From Paracamarosporium sp. OC-R06-R3 (lineage: Eukaryota; Ascomycota; Dothideomycetes; Pleosporales; Didymosphaeriaceae), in NCBI GenBank assembly GCA_019828545.1, contig JACVRA010000169.1, positions 169,498 through 233,497 of the forward strand: a stretch of DNA of 64,000 nucleotides, written 5' to 3'. Shown here one piece after another: positions 55,565 to 64,000 of this stretch. The notes below the pieces were generated by a model. It saw only the letters and a list, made by a program, of their open reading frames with translations. It was not told the origin of the DNA and made no database searches. The stretch's first letter is position 1. Each line of letters opens with the position of its first letter. The position numbers and the translations under genes were made by a program.

Positions 55565-56152
55565 ATGGCCATCAATGCGTCCGAAGCTCGACTTCGATTC
55601 CTAAAACAGGCGGCATACCAGCTTACCACACCCGCACCAACTGTCTCGGCTGCACTTGCGTCAAGCTACATCAATACTGTAATTGGCATCGAGGACGACC
55701 TGCAACACGCAAAGAAAGAATGGGACACACTGCGGCGCGAAGCATGTGGTGCTTGCGGTACTATTATGCTCCCGGGATGGTCGAACACCACAGTCCATCG
55801 GCCTCATCGATCACCAGCGAAGAAACGACGCTCACAGCCACCGGCGTCCATCGAGAAACAGATTGTGTCAACATGCTTGAGATGCGACCGGAAATCAGTG
55901 CAGGCTTTTCAGTGCAGGCTACCGAAACATGTCACTTCGAAAAATAAGCTTAAAACCGTCGAAGTTAAATCCGCCGGGTCGGTCAAGTTGGCCGGAGAAG
56001 GCCAAGACAAGGTCACCAAGTCTGCGAATGCAACGAGCAAGCAAAGGAAGAAGTCTCGCAAAGGCGGCCTGCAGGCCATGCTGGAGAAAAACAAAAACCA
56101 AAGCTCCGGACATGGTGGTCTTGGACTCGATCTGATGGACTTCATGCAATAG
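55565..56152 (+). CDS. Rpr2/Rpp21/Snm1-family RNase P/MRP subunit
   Basis: 195 residues without intron. An N-terminal helical part (EARLRFLKQAAYQLTTPAP and SYINTVIGIEDDLQ) precedes a zinc site made of CGAC (about residue 60) and CLRC (about residue 102). A basic tail ends in GLDLMDFMQ. This is the layout of the RNAse_P_Rpr2 family, whose members bind the RNA of RNase P (tRNA 5' processing) or RNase MRP (rRNA and mRNA processing). The long insertion between the two Cys pairs and the basic tail fit Snm1 better than Rpr2, but the assignment is tentative. Confidence 0.8.
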   Translation: MAINASEARLRFLKQAAYQLTTPAPTVSAALASSYINTVIGIEDDLQHAKKEWDTLRREACGACGTIMLPGWSNTTVHRPHRSPAKKRRSQPPASIEKQIVSTCLRCDRKSVQAFQCRLPKHVTSKNKLKTVEVKSAGSVKLAGEGQDKVTKSANATSKQRKKSRKGGLQAMLEKNKNQSSGHGGLGLDLMDFMQ

Positions 56153-56453
56153 AAGATGTGCACGCAACGGCTACATTGGCTCAAGCACTCCGTACTCTAC
56201 GATGCGCTAACAACGACCAACAACTACTCTGGCGACTGGGAGATTTGAGATGGCGTAGGGCTGAAGACGACAGGGATCCGCTGCAGGGAAGGAGCCAGAT
56301 TGCGCTAGAAGGACCCCGCCATGCACCGCGGGGCTCAAAAACTTTCGCGTTTCGTCACAGCCCGAAACCTAAATTTCAACACTGCGACTACAACGCCTGA
56401 CACGTTTGATCACGACGATTGTACCTTCGCTATTCCACACAGATATACCCACG

Positions 56454-58021
56454 ATGGCGCAACAGGGTCTTGCAAAGGATTTGTTCGAGGATATGGGCCG
56501 AAAGGTGGCCGAGGCAAGCGCACGAGACGACGACGTGGATGGCACCAAGGTCGTGGAAGAGATCAAGGAAACGCTGTGCATGAACTGCCACTCAGAGGAT
56601 GTGTGTAATGTTGACAATATCTCTTTTAGGCGAGGCTAACAGAATAGGCATCCACGCGTCTCCTCTTGACCAAGATACCCTTCTTTCGCGAGATTGTCAT
56701 CATGTCGTCCGAGTGCCCAGACTGCGGTTGGAAGAATGCGGAAGTGCAGCCGGCTGGCGAGATTCAGCAGCGTGGGGCTAAGATAACCCTGAGGATTGAC
56801 GCAGCGGAAGATCTGAGCCGACAGATTGTAAAGAGCGATACCGCGGTGTTTCGCGTGGAAGACATCGATCTCGAGATCCCGCCGGGGCGAGGACAGCTTA
56901 CAAACGTGGAGGGCGTGCTGTCTATGGTCGCACAGGATCTAGAGCAGAAGCAGGACGAGAGAAAAGAGGTTATGCCTGAAGTATACGAGAAGATCCAGGG
57001 CGTGATTGAGACCTTGAAGGAGATGGCAGCTGGCAACAAGACGCCGTTCAAGATTACTGTGGACGACCCTGCTGGCAATTCGTCCATCGAGCCCTCAATA
57101 CAAGACACGGCGGCGAAGTACTTCCGCCACGAATACCCTCGAAGCCCTGAACAAAATGCAGCGCTCGGCTTAGGTGACTCTTCTGGCGATGCGCCCCCGA
57201 CTGAGATACGCCCAGAGTACCACGCAGACCAGATGTACCCACAGATGCCACAAGGACCTATGGTTAACAACGTAGATGAGGAGGACATTGTAGAGAACCA
57301 GGTCTACTCGTTCCCTGCTAGCTGTCCAGGATGCACAAAGCCATGCACAACGAATATGAAGATGGTCAACATTCCGCATTTCAAGCAAGTTGTACTCATG
57401 AGCACAGTATGCGAACATTGTGGATGTAAGTGAAGTTTGGCGGCACTCTTCAACACTAGCTAATGAGTTACAGATCGAAGCAACGAGGTGAAGACCGGAG
57501 GTGAAGTGCCCGACAAGGGGCGTCGCATCACCGTGTCTGTTGAGAGCAAGGAAGACCTATCACGAGACATTCTCAAGGCTGAATCGTGCGCCTTGTCATG
57601 CCCGGAACTCCACCTTAGTGTCGAGCCGGGAACGCTGGGTGGTCGGTTCACTACTGTAGAAGGTCTCCTCACCCAGGTTCGGGACGACTTGCGGTCCTCA
57701 ATCTTCGATGTAGGAGACGGGGGCGACTCCATGGATTCAGCTACCAAAGCAAAGTGGGACGATTTCTTCGGCCAGTTGACATCCGCCATCAATGGGGAGG
57801 TCAAGTTCACAATAATTCTTTCAGACCCGCTCGCAAGCAGCTACGTGCAGAGTTTTGCTGCGCCTGAACCCGACGCTCAAATGAAGGTTGAGGACTACGA
57901 GCGGACAGAGGAAGAGGAAGAGGACCTTGGCCTCAAGGACATGAAGACAGAGGGGTACGGGGACGAACAGCCAACCACGAACGGTGCAACGGCCAATGGC
58001 GAGGCAGCTAATGGTGTTTGA
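56454..58021 (+). CDS. ZPR1: Zinc-finger protein ZPR1
   Basis: Three exons (56454-56600, 56648-57425, 57474-58021) with 47- and 48-nt introns give 490 residues. Two ZPR1 modules are visible, each a C4 zinc finger plus an all-beta domain. Module 1: CMNCHSED joined to ASTRLLLTKIPFFREIVIMS and CPDCGWKNAEVQ. Module 2: SFPASCPGCTKPCTTNMK, then IPHFKQVVLMSTVCEHCGYR and SNEVKTGGEVPDKGRRITV. ZPR1 is an essential eukaryotic protein that binds eEF1A, acts as its folding chaperone in yeast, and moves to the nucleus on growth signals. The acidic C-terminus with EEEEED is typical. Both splice joins are within conserved motifs and preserve them. Confidence 0.95.
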
Positions 58022-58159
58022 GACACTCGGGAGCGTCGTTTTCCTTGATTCGTATTTGGTCTTTAGTCTGGGTAGATACCACCGCCGTAACTGAGCATTT
58101 CATAATTTGTTGCATGTCCCACCGTCTGCGCCTGATATCTGATGTTGTTCCTTCCTTGC

Positions 58160-58706
58160 TTAACCAGCCAAAGGGTTCGCATGCACGGTGATGTTCTTGA
58201 TCTCGACGCGCTCCTTTGGGCGAGACTTCTTGTCGACGTCGAGCGTCTCCAGCTCGTCCAGCACCTCGTCGCCTTCAAGCACTTTTCCGAAGACAGTGTT
58301 CTTGCCATCGAGGTGGGGCGCGGGCGCGAGGGTGATGAAGAACTGGCTCCCGTTGGAGTTGGGGCCCTTGTTGGCCATGCTTACGATGCCCCTCGCATGG
58401 TGTCGCAGGGCGGGGCGGATCTCGTCTTCGAACAGGCGGTCGGGGGTGTCGAAGATGGAGGTGGAGGCCCTCGACTTGGGGTCCGAGGCTGGGCTGCCGG
58501 CCTGCACCATGAAGCGCGGGATCAGGCGGTGGAAGGGGCTGCCGTCGTAGAAGCCCGAGGCGCAGAGGGCGAGGAAGTTCTCGGCGGTCCTGGGGACGGC
58601 CTCGCAGAAGACCTCGAGCTTGACGTCGCCGCGGGAGGTGTGCAGCTGGGCGAGGGTCAGCAGCGGGACGCGCACGAGCGCGGGAGGAGCGTACCGTGAC
58701 AGACAT
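58160..58706 (-). CDS. Cyclophilin-type peptidyl-prolyl isomerase, PPIL3-like
   Basis: Exons 58695-58706 (12 nt) and 58160-58645 with a 49-nt intron give 165 residues starting MSVTLHTSRGDVKLEVFCE. Core motifs are ENFLALCASGFYDGSPFHR, RFMVQAGSP, NGSQFFITL and LDGKNTVFGKVLEGDEVL, so the catalytic Arg, Phe and Gln are kept. The position of the cyclosporin-contacting Trp of CypA is His (APHLDGK), so drug sensitivity should be low. The start, size and the variant residue match the PPIL3/Cyp10 subfamily found in spliceosomes. The insertion FDTPDRLFEDEIRPALRH is usual for nuclear single-domain cyclophilins. Confidence 0.9.
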
Positions 58707-59206
58707 GGTGGTGCAGCTGAAGGCATCCTTTGGCCGCTAGCGGCGAGGTGAGGATTCGCGAAGCCCCCCAAGAGTCGTCGTCGCCATTCACTCGCGCACT
58801 CTGCTCCATCGCCAGCGAGCAGATTCAAACATCGCCGCCGCCGGACCAATCGCGTTGGGCTCACCGGCCGCCCGCCTCGCTCGCACACGTCTCCGCCAGG
58901 CCTCACGACTCGGCGCCCTCAGCGCCCTCCCTCCCGCACGCCCGCCGCACACGCCTCGACGCAGCGCACCACCCCGTCCCGTCGCGCCGGCCTCCGCTGC
59001 GCTCCCGGCTCGCCACCGCCAGCGCCCCGCCCGTCGCTGCTGAAGCGCTGCCCGCTGCCCGCTGCCCGCTGTCCGCTGCCTCTCGTCGACCCCCGCCTGC
59101 GTTGCTCCGTCGTGGAGCTCCTGAGCGCGACCCGGCCGGCGCCTCTCCCATGCCGTGCTCGCTCAAGCCCCAGGCCTGCGCCGACGCCCCGTCTCCCTGA
59201 GAAGCC
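58707..59206. promoter_or_regulatory. GC-rich divergent promoter region
   Basis: Shared upstream region of the cyclophilin and arrestin-like genes. It is strongly GC-rich, so long frames are open by composition alone. It includes a heptamer repeat (GCTGCCC, five units with changes) at 59047-59081. Confidence 0.5.
59047..59081 (+). repeat. Imperfect GCTGCCC heptamer repeat
   Basis: Three perfect and two one-base-variant copies of GCTGCCC in a row in the leader or promoter of the arrestin-like gene. Confidence 0.85.
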
Positions 59207-60529
59207 ATGTCGGCCTTTGTGCGCGTCTCGGGACCGCCAAACAGCAACTTCCTCGTCGGCTACCCGGGCATCTCGGCGACGCTGGTACGTCCTCTGCCCT
59301 CTGCCCTCTGCCCTCTGCCCTCTGCCCCACCCACCTCTAACCGTCGTGTAGCCGCGCATAGAGGGCAAGGTCGAGATACGCCCGCTTGTCGGCGTCTCTG
59401 CCCCCGTCAATGTCTCCCTCGTCACCATCGCCCTCCACCGCCGCGAGACCATCCACCCCTCCGCCGAGTCGCTCACCAAGAAGCACCTCGCCGCTCCCCG
59501 CAAGGAGATCACCGACATTGTGGGCAAGGAGATGCTACTATTCCGCTGCCCCGCCGGCAAGGAGTTCGAGAGCGTGCTGTCCATGGACTTGCCCTTCGTC
59601 ATATTCATCCCGTATGGCCGTGGCGGCGAAGAAGTTGCAAGAAGGGTGCCGCCCGCCAGTCTGCAGCTGCCAAGTCGCACGGCCGAGACCTTCTACGAGT
59701 TGGTCGTGACCGTGCAGCAAGGCCAGACAGACCAGAAGAAATACCCGTTTCCCGTGCCGATACAGCGGTACGACACCCTCTCCACATTCGGCATGTACAA
59801 CCGCCCCGAGAGCGCCGAAAGAGTCACAGACCACCTTGTTACCCTGGGGATTAGTCTGCCCAGGTGGAGTTATGGCCCCCTGGATCCAGTCTCAGTCTAC
59901 ATCAAGCTTAGCCCAAATCCGGACTGGCTGAAGAAGGCCCAGAAGGTCACCATCCAGAAGATTACTGTTGGCATCGACGAGGAAATTATATTCAACCACG
60001 AAGGCGACGAGCCGACAAGGAAAGTGAAGACATTGGCCAAGACAACCCAGGCTGTCGGCGTTAAGATGCCCGAGGCTGGTTACTTTACGAACCTAGGCTT
60101 AGTGTTTCCCGCAAAAGACCTACGAGACTCGGATGGCATAATACCGCGTGGGAAGAAGGAGTTTCCACTGTATGCTGTGAACGGGTTCACGACCACAGGC
60201 ACGCTCTACAAGATCGAGTATTACCTGACAGTCAAAGTAAGCGCATATCGGTTCCGCTAAAATGGCATCTCACTAATACATCATAGGCACAGCTGTCGTC
60301 AGCACGGGACATATTACTCCGTCAGCCCATCGTCGTCTGCCCATTCGATCACGCCGGCTGCAAAGAGGAGATGGAGGCGATTGAGCAAGCAGCCAGAGAC
60401 GCTGCGCATGTCTCGCCTGATAACCCCATGCTACCCGCAGCCACTATTGTCCGCTCCAACGATCCGAACGGGCTCGCCGCACTGGGCATGGCGATAGTAG
60501 GAGGCCATAGGAAGCCCCTCATCGAATGA
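59207..60529 (+). CDS. Arrestin-like protein
   Basis: Exons 59207-59284, 59352-60236 and 60287-60529 with introns of 67 and 50 nt give 401 residues. The N-terminus SGPPNSNFLVGYPGISATL followed by PRIEGKVEIRP and VSLVTIALHRRETI has the beta-strand pattern of the arrestin N-domain. The second half (PVSVYIKLSPNP ... VTIQKITVGIDEEIIF ... FTTTGTLYKIEYYLTVKAQL) resembles the C-domain. Fungal arrestin-like proteins often link ubiquitin ligases to membrane transporters; I see no clear PPxY motif here, so that role is uncertain. The C-terminal exon is helical and unlike the rest. Intron 1 contains a CCTCTGC heptamer repeat. Confidence 0.85.
59291..59325 (+). repeat. (CCTCTGC)5 heptamer repeat in an intron
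   Basis: Five perfect tandem copies right after the 5' splice site of the arrestin-like gene's first intron. Its pyrimidine-rich character does not disturb the splice signals. Confidence 0.95.
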
Positions 60530-62115
60530 AGCACGGACTGGGTAGCTTTTGATCGTGACAGAATAAACCTGTTCGCTGCGGTATATGAGCGCAGATGACA
60601 GTGCACAAGCGAGGAAAAGAGCCAAATGTAGTGCGTAATGCAAAAAGATGATGGGTCTGCGAAGACACCCACCGCAAGGCACTGAGTGCGGTATCGGACC
60701 GCTTTGCTGCGATTCTGTTTTCGAGGGTTTCTTGACAACTTGGGCGTTACGGTGCTAGAGCTGGGCCTGAAAAAACATCGTCGTGCTTCTCTTTCGCCAT
60801 TATACCTCGCCATTGGGATACCACAGCGCGGGAGCTGGGGAGCTAGGCGCTCGCTTCTTTCACGCGCATACCTTGCAGCGCGTATGTTCTTCTAGGTGCA
60901 TGTTTACGGTCGGGTTTGGTGGTTCGCCACTCTTTGGGTGGCCGCAAGCACGCTTGTGTGTACCTGCATTTGCTGGAGTTTTGGGGGGTTTGACGAGGCA
61001 TTGGATATGATACGTTCACTTGGTTCCTAATAATAGTAGCTATGGGGCAGGCTCCACGATCTTTGAGTGGAGGGGAGGAGAGAACGATCATGTGCATATT
61101 CTTGTGGAGGAGAGGATGGTCGACTGGGGGAAGGCTTGCATATAGGGGATGTATGTATGCGAGATGAGGAGTAAGTGCTGCGAATACCAAAACTATCTGT
61201 CAATTCCATATAACCTTGTGCATGTCTAGATACGTGTGCAGATTCGATCTTCGTTGGAGATCCGTCTATTCTTCTCCGTCATGCAAGAACCGACACATAT
61301 TTATAGACGTGTTACTGGCCGGGTTGCCCCGCGATTTGCAATGCACATCTGAATACTGCACATTCGTTGCTCCAATCTTCCGCACATCAGTTACACTGAC
61401 CCATAAAAGGTAACTTCCCAAATTACGTCTACTGAATGATGCAACCATCCTTCTTAAGGCAAACCGCAGAGACTTTGGTCGATACGGCGATGCCAAGGCT
61501 GGGAAGAAATGCAACTTCTTTACCTTCGCGTTGGTCGATCAATCAATCGGATCGTAGAATGCATGAATTTACAGTTCAGTTTTTGGCGGTGCACATAGAG
61601 CCGGTATCAAGTGCTACTGCTCCATGGATGGCATAAGCATAAACGAGGTAAAACGGCCTGATTTAATCAAGGTGCTGTGTCAAATTGGATTTGAGTAAGT
61701 CTATGTCACATGAATCTTCCTCCGTTGCGTATCCGGTTTGCTTACTGGTGTCTCCACAATCAAGTATCCACTGTATGACCAAGGGGGGAGTATTCTTTGT
61801 GAGAAGGGTGTAAATAAGCATAACATGAGAGGGAGTACATCAGATGGAACGACGTGAACATGGGAGAACGAGATGCTTCGGTCAAAGGCAATGATTTCTG
61901 TATCTTTTCTGCAACATTCGACCGCGGATGAGAAGACCGCTTAACCTGGAACAACCTCTAGAAATCATCCAAGCGCCAACATATGTGCTATTGTCCCACC
62001 CTTTGCTCCATTTTGCGCGTGAATATCCTGCTATCTGATGAAGCCGAACCACTTTGATGCGCCGCATCGAAAGACATCGGCAGGATCATATCAAATTCTG
62101 GTCGAGTTTCACTAC
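60530..62115. other. Intergenic spacer
   Basis: No supported gene between the arrestin-like gene and the small two-exon gene. Composition becomes AT-richer toward the right. Frames are short and without domain. Confidence 0.45.
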
Positions 62116-62483
62116 TTAAGTATTTCTCGGTCGAAACGCTAGGTCCATGACACGCCCGCTCATGTGTTGTTCTTTTGTCTCGTCACTCTTTTGCGACTCT
62201 AAGCTCAGATTTTGTAGTGCGGCCTTGGCCATATGCTCATCGACGACGTATTTGATACCGATGTACTGCGGGCTTACGGGTCCGAAGGTTGCGAGCGCGT
62301 TGCGCATTGACGACTGAAGCTGTCAAAATAGTCAAGAGAAGTTTCAAGGACCAACAGCGCAAAGGTGTCAAGTTACACAATCAACAAGAAGACTCAATAT
62401 CGGAAGACGAGCAATGCTGATTATAGGCCTGGTTACGCAGTACCACTTACTGAGGCAAGAAGGTCGTCCTGCTGTGAAGACAT
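62116..62483 (-). CDS. Small two-exon protein of unknown function next to the TA-rich block
   Basis: Exon 1 62451-62483 and exon 2 62116-62319 with a 131-nt phase-0 intron (GTAAGT ... TTTGACAG) give 78 residues. The sequence begins MSSQQDDLLASLQSSMRNAL and continues ATFGPVSPQYIGIKYVVDEH with a polar, charged C-terminus. The splice signals are strong and the joined peptide looks like an ordinary cytosolic protein: no signal peptide, no membrane helix. I do not recognise a family. It could also be the surviving 5' part of a longer gene. Confidence 0.5.
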
Positions 62484-62619
62484 TATCGATTAATAAATAG
62501 GCCTTAAACAGAAGTGTAGGGTTCTTTAAACACTCTACTGTGCGTTATACGTTGTATGTGGTGCGCTGTGTTTTTGTTTTTCAGTCACTATTCCAATAGC
62601 TTAGTGGGGTGTAAATACG

Positions 62620-64000
62620 TTAATTAAGTGTACTGGGGTTCCCTTAGTAGACTTACCAAGCTTGTCTTAAGAGGATTCTAGGAGGAATTAAGGATGTTTA
62701 GTAGTATATAATTAAGTATAAAAACTAATATATATAACGTACTTCACAAGCGAGCTAATCACCCAAGTGAGCTAATTAGTACGCCAAGCCCTTACTAAAA
62801 TCAGAACTATATACGATAGTACAGAATTACTATAAGTTACTATAAAAAATTATAATAGTACAATCTACTTAGAATCTACTTCTATAGGCTGCTTACAAGT
62901 TGTTCTGTTGTGCCTAGGCTGGCTGCAGCGTCTACAGCGCTGTTAAGTTAATTCGCCTTTATTAGCGTATGCCCTCTTCTTTGCCTTCTTCCTATTACTA
63001 CGCACTGTAAAGTCCTTTAGAGTAGCTAGCTGTAGGCCTTTTTTAGCTATTAGAACCCCCTTATACTATACACGCTTTCTTTTATGCAATTTGCGTCGTG
63101 TGGCGGCCTTATTAGCAGCTTAAAGCTTAAAGATTTATTTTTACGTCAATACTAGCCTGTATGCTATTAACGCCGTACCCTTTACTATCTTCTTAAAGGC
63201 TTTAACTATACTAGATGGCAAACTATCTATATACCTCTAAATCCTCTACTTTATAAGCGTTGATTATGACCCTAATTTTAGGGTGTTACTTAGTATTTAC
63301 AACTACTACGTACTATTGCGTATAGTATAAGGTAACGGCGTACGTAGTCTTATATTAAGCTTTAATATTATAGCTTCTAGATTAAAAGGAACTAAGCCAG
63401 CGCCTTAAAAGCCTCCTTAGATATTACTTTTAATAATTAAGGCATAAAAAGCTACAATAAAGCAAGGTAGGAACTTAATTTTAATAATATAGTTAATATA
63501 ACTATATATTAAATCCTTAGCTTAGCGCCTATATGCCTTCTTTAGAGGCGAGAAATAGCCTATATTAAGTAGCTACAAGAGGTATAATAAATATAGAGGT
63601 ATATAGAGAGTAATAATCTTATTATNNTAAAATTTAAGTAAGTTATAGCTCTTATAGCTATTAATAATAAGTAAATATACTATACTAATAATATACTTCT
63701 TTATATACTTATTAAAGTGCTTTAGCTAACGTAAACTAAGCTTATTTATTATTTAGCCATTCTTAGAAACTTTAATAACTTAATTATAAAATAAATTCTT
63801 TTTATAATACTATATAGAGAGGTAGTTCTTACCCTAAAAGATAATAAAGAGTAGAATTACCTACCCTATTATATTAATACCTTAGATAATTATAGTCTAC
63901 TTTTAGTTGCCCTACTATATACTTTTGTATTAGCATAGGTAGTTAAAAGGTCCGTACTAAGTATACTTTAGGCAGAGGCATATAGGAGTACGTAATAAGA
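62620..64000. repeat. TA-rich block, probable RIP-degraded repeat
   Basis: From about 62620 to the window end the base composition shifts abruptly to very high A+T, with TA the dominant dinucleotide and CA/TG scarce on both strands, as left by RIP on duplicated DNA. All frames are broken by many stops. No transposon family is recognisable. Two undetermined bases occur at 63626-63627, suggesting an assembly join in repetitive sequence. Confidence 0.75.

Noticed and set aside
58275..58906. Alternative frames in the cyclophilin region and a longer cyclophilin start near 58906
   Set aside because: The short ATG exon at 58706 with its intron restores the family N-terminus MSVTLHTSRGD; the extension is GC-rich leader translated in frame.

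Overview
This window is nuclear DNA of a filamentous ascomycete. Most introns are 45-75 nt with GT...AG ends and CTGAC/CTAAC-type branch sites. The proteins include fungus-specific families: a HET domain protein, Zn2Cys6 regulators and a cross-pathway-control bZIP. There is a dispersed 5S rRNA copy carrying many C-to-T and G-to-A changes, and the right end is a TA-rich block of the kind made by repeat-induced point mutation (RIP). Dothideomycetes, perhaps Pleosporales, is my inference and not something the sequence proves. Exon joins were made by eye from splice signals and protein continuity.

Layout. 1-5 kb: tail of an acidic protein, a fumarylacetoacetate hydrolase/alpha-beta hydrolase fusion, and a monocarboxylate-type MFS transporter. 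5.8-13.4 kb: one 2538-residue intronless scaffold-like protein with two internal repeat families and a long coiled coil. 13.4-20.6 kb: gene-poor stretch with a HET gene whose 5' end appears frameshifted, a Tc1-type helix-turn-helix ORF overlapping it, and the mutated 5S copy. 20.7-24.1 kb: divergent pair DBP4 (DEAD-box helicase) and a DNAJC8-like J protein. 25.3-27.5 kb: Zn2Cys6-PAS regulator, with nearly 5 kb of gene-free, partly very GC-rich DNA upstream. 32.3-38.5 kb: DBP10, RFA2, a four-exon DUF202 membrane protein and a CIA30-domain protein. 38.8-40.0 kb: second Zn2Cys6 regulator. 42.5-44 kb: cpcA/GCN4-type bZIP with two upstream ORFs and an upstream TGAGTCA site. 44.9-48.5 kb: APS kinase and a sugar transporter. 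49.8-50.2 kb: TMA7, 69 residues in three exons. 52-62.5 kb: a small serine-rich protein, DBR1, an Rpr2/Snm1-type protein, ZPR1, a PPIL3-like cyclophilin, an arrestin-like protein and a 78-residue two-exon gene. 62.6-64 kb: TA-rich block.

Many genes serve RNA and translation: DBP4 and DBP10 (ribosome assembly), the J protein and cyclophilin (spliceosome-associated families), DBR1 (intron lariats), the Rpr2/Snm1 protein (RNase P/MRP), TMA7, ZPR1 and cpcA. Several sit head-to-head on short shared promoters. No biosynthetic gene cluster, CRISPR array or complete transposon is visible, and I found no tRNA. The most notable items are the hydrolase fusion with an apparently lost catalytic histidine, the complete GCN4-style leader of cpcA, the RIP-marked 5S copy, the CIA30 gene in which an optional 51-nt intron would swap a stop codon for a membrane tail, and the HTH/HET junction.
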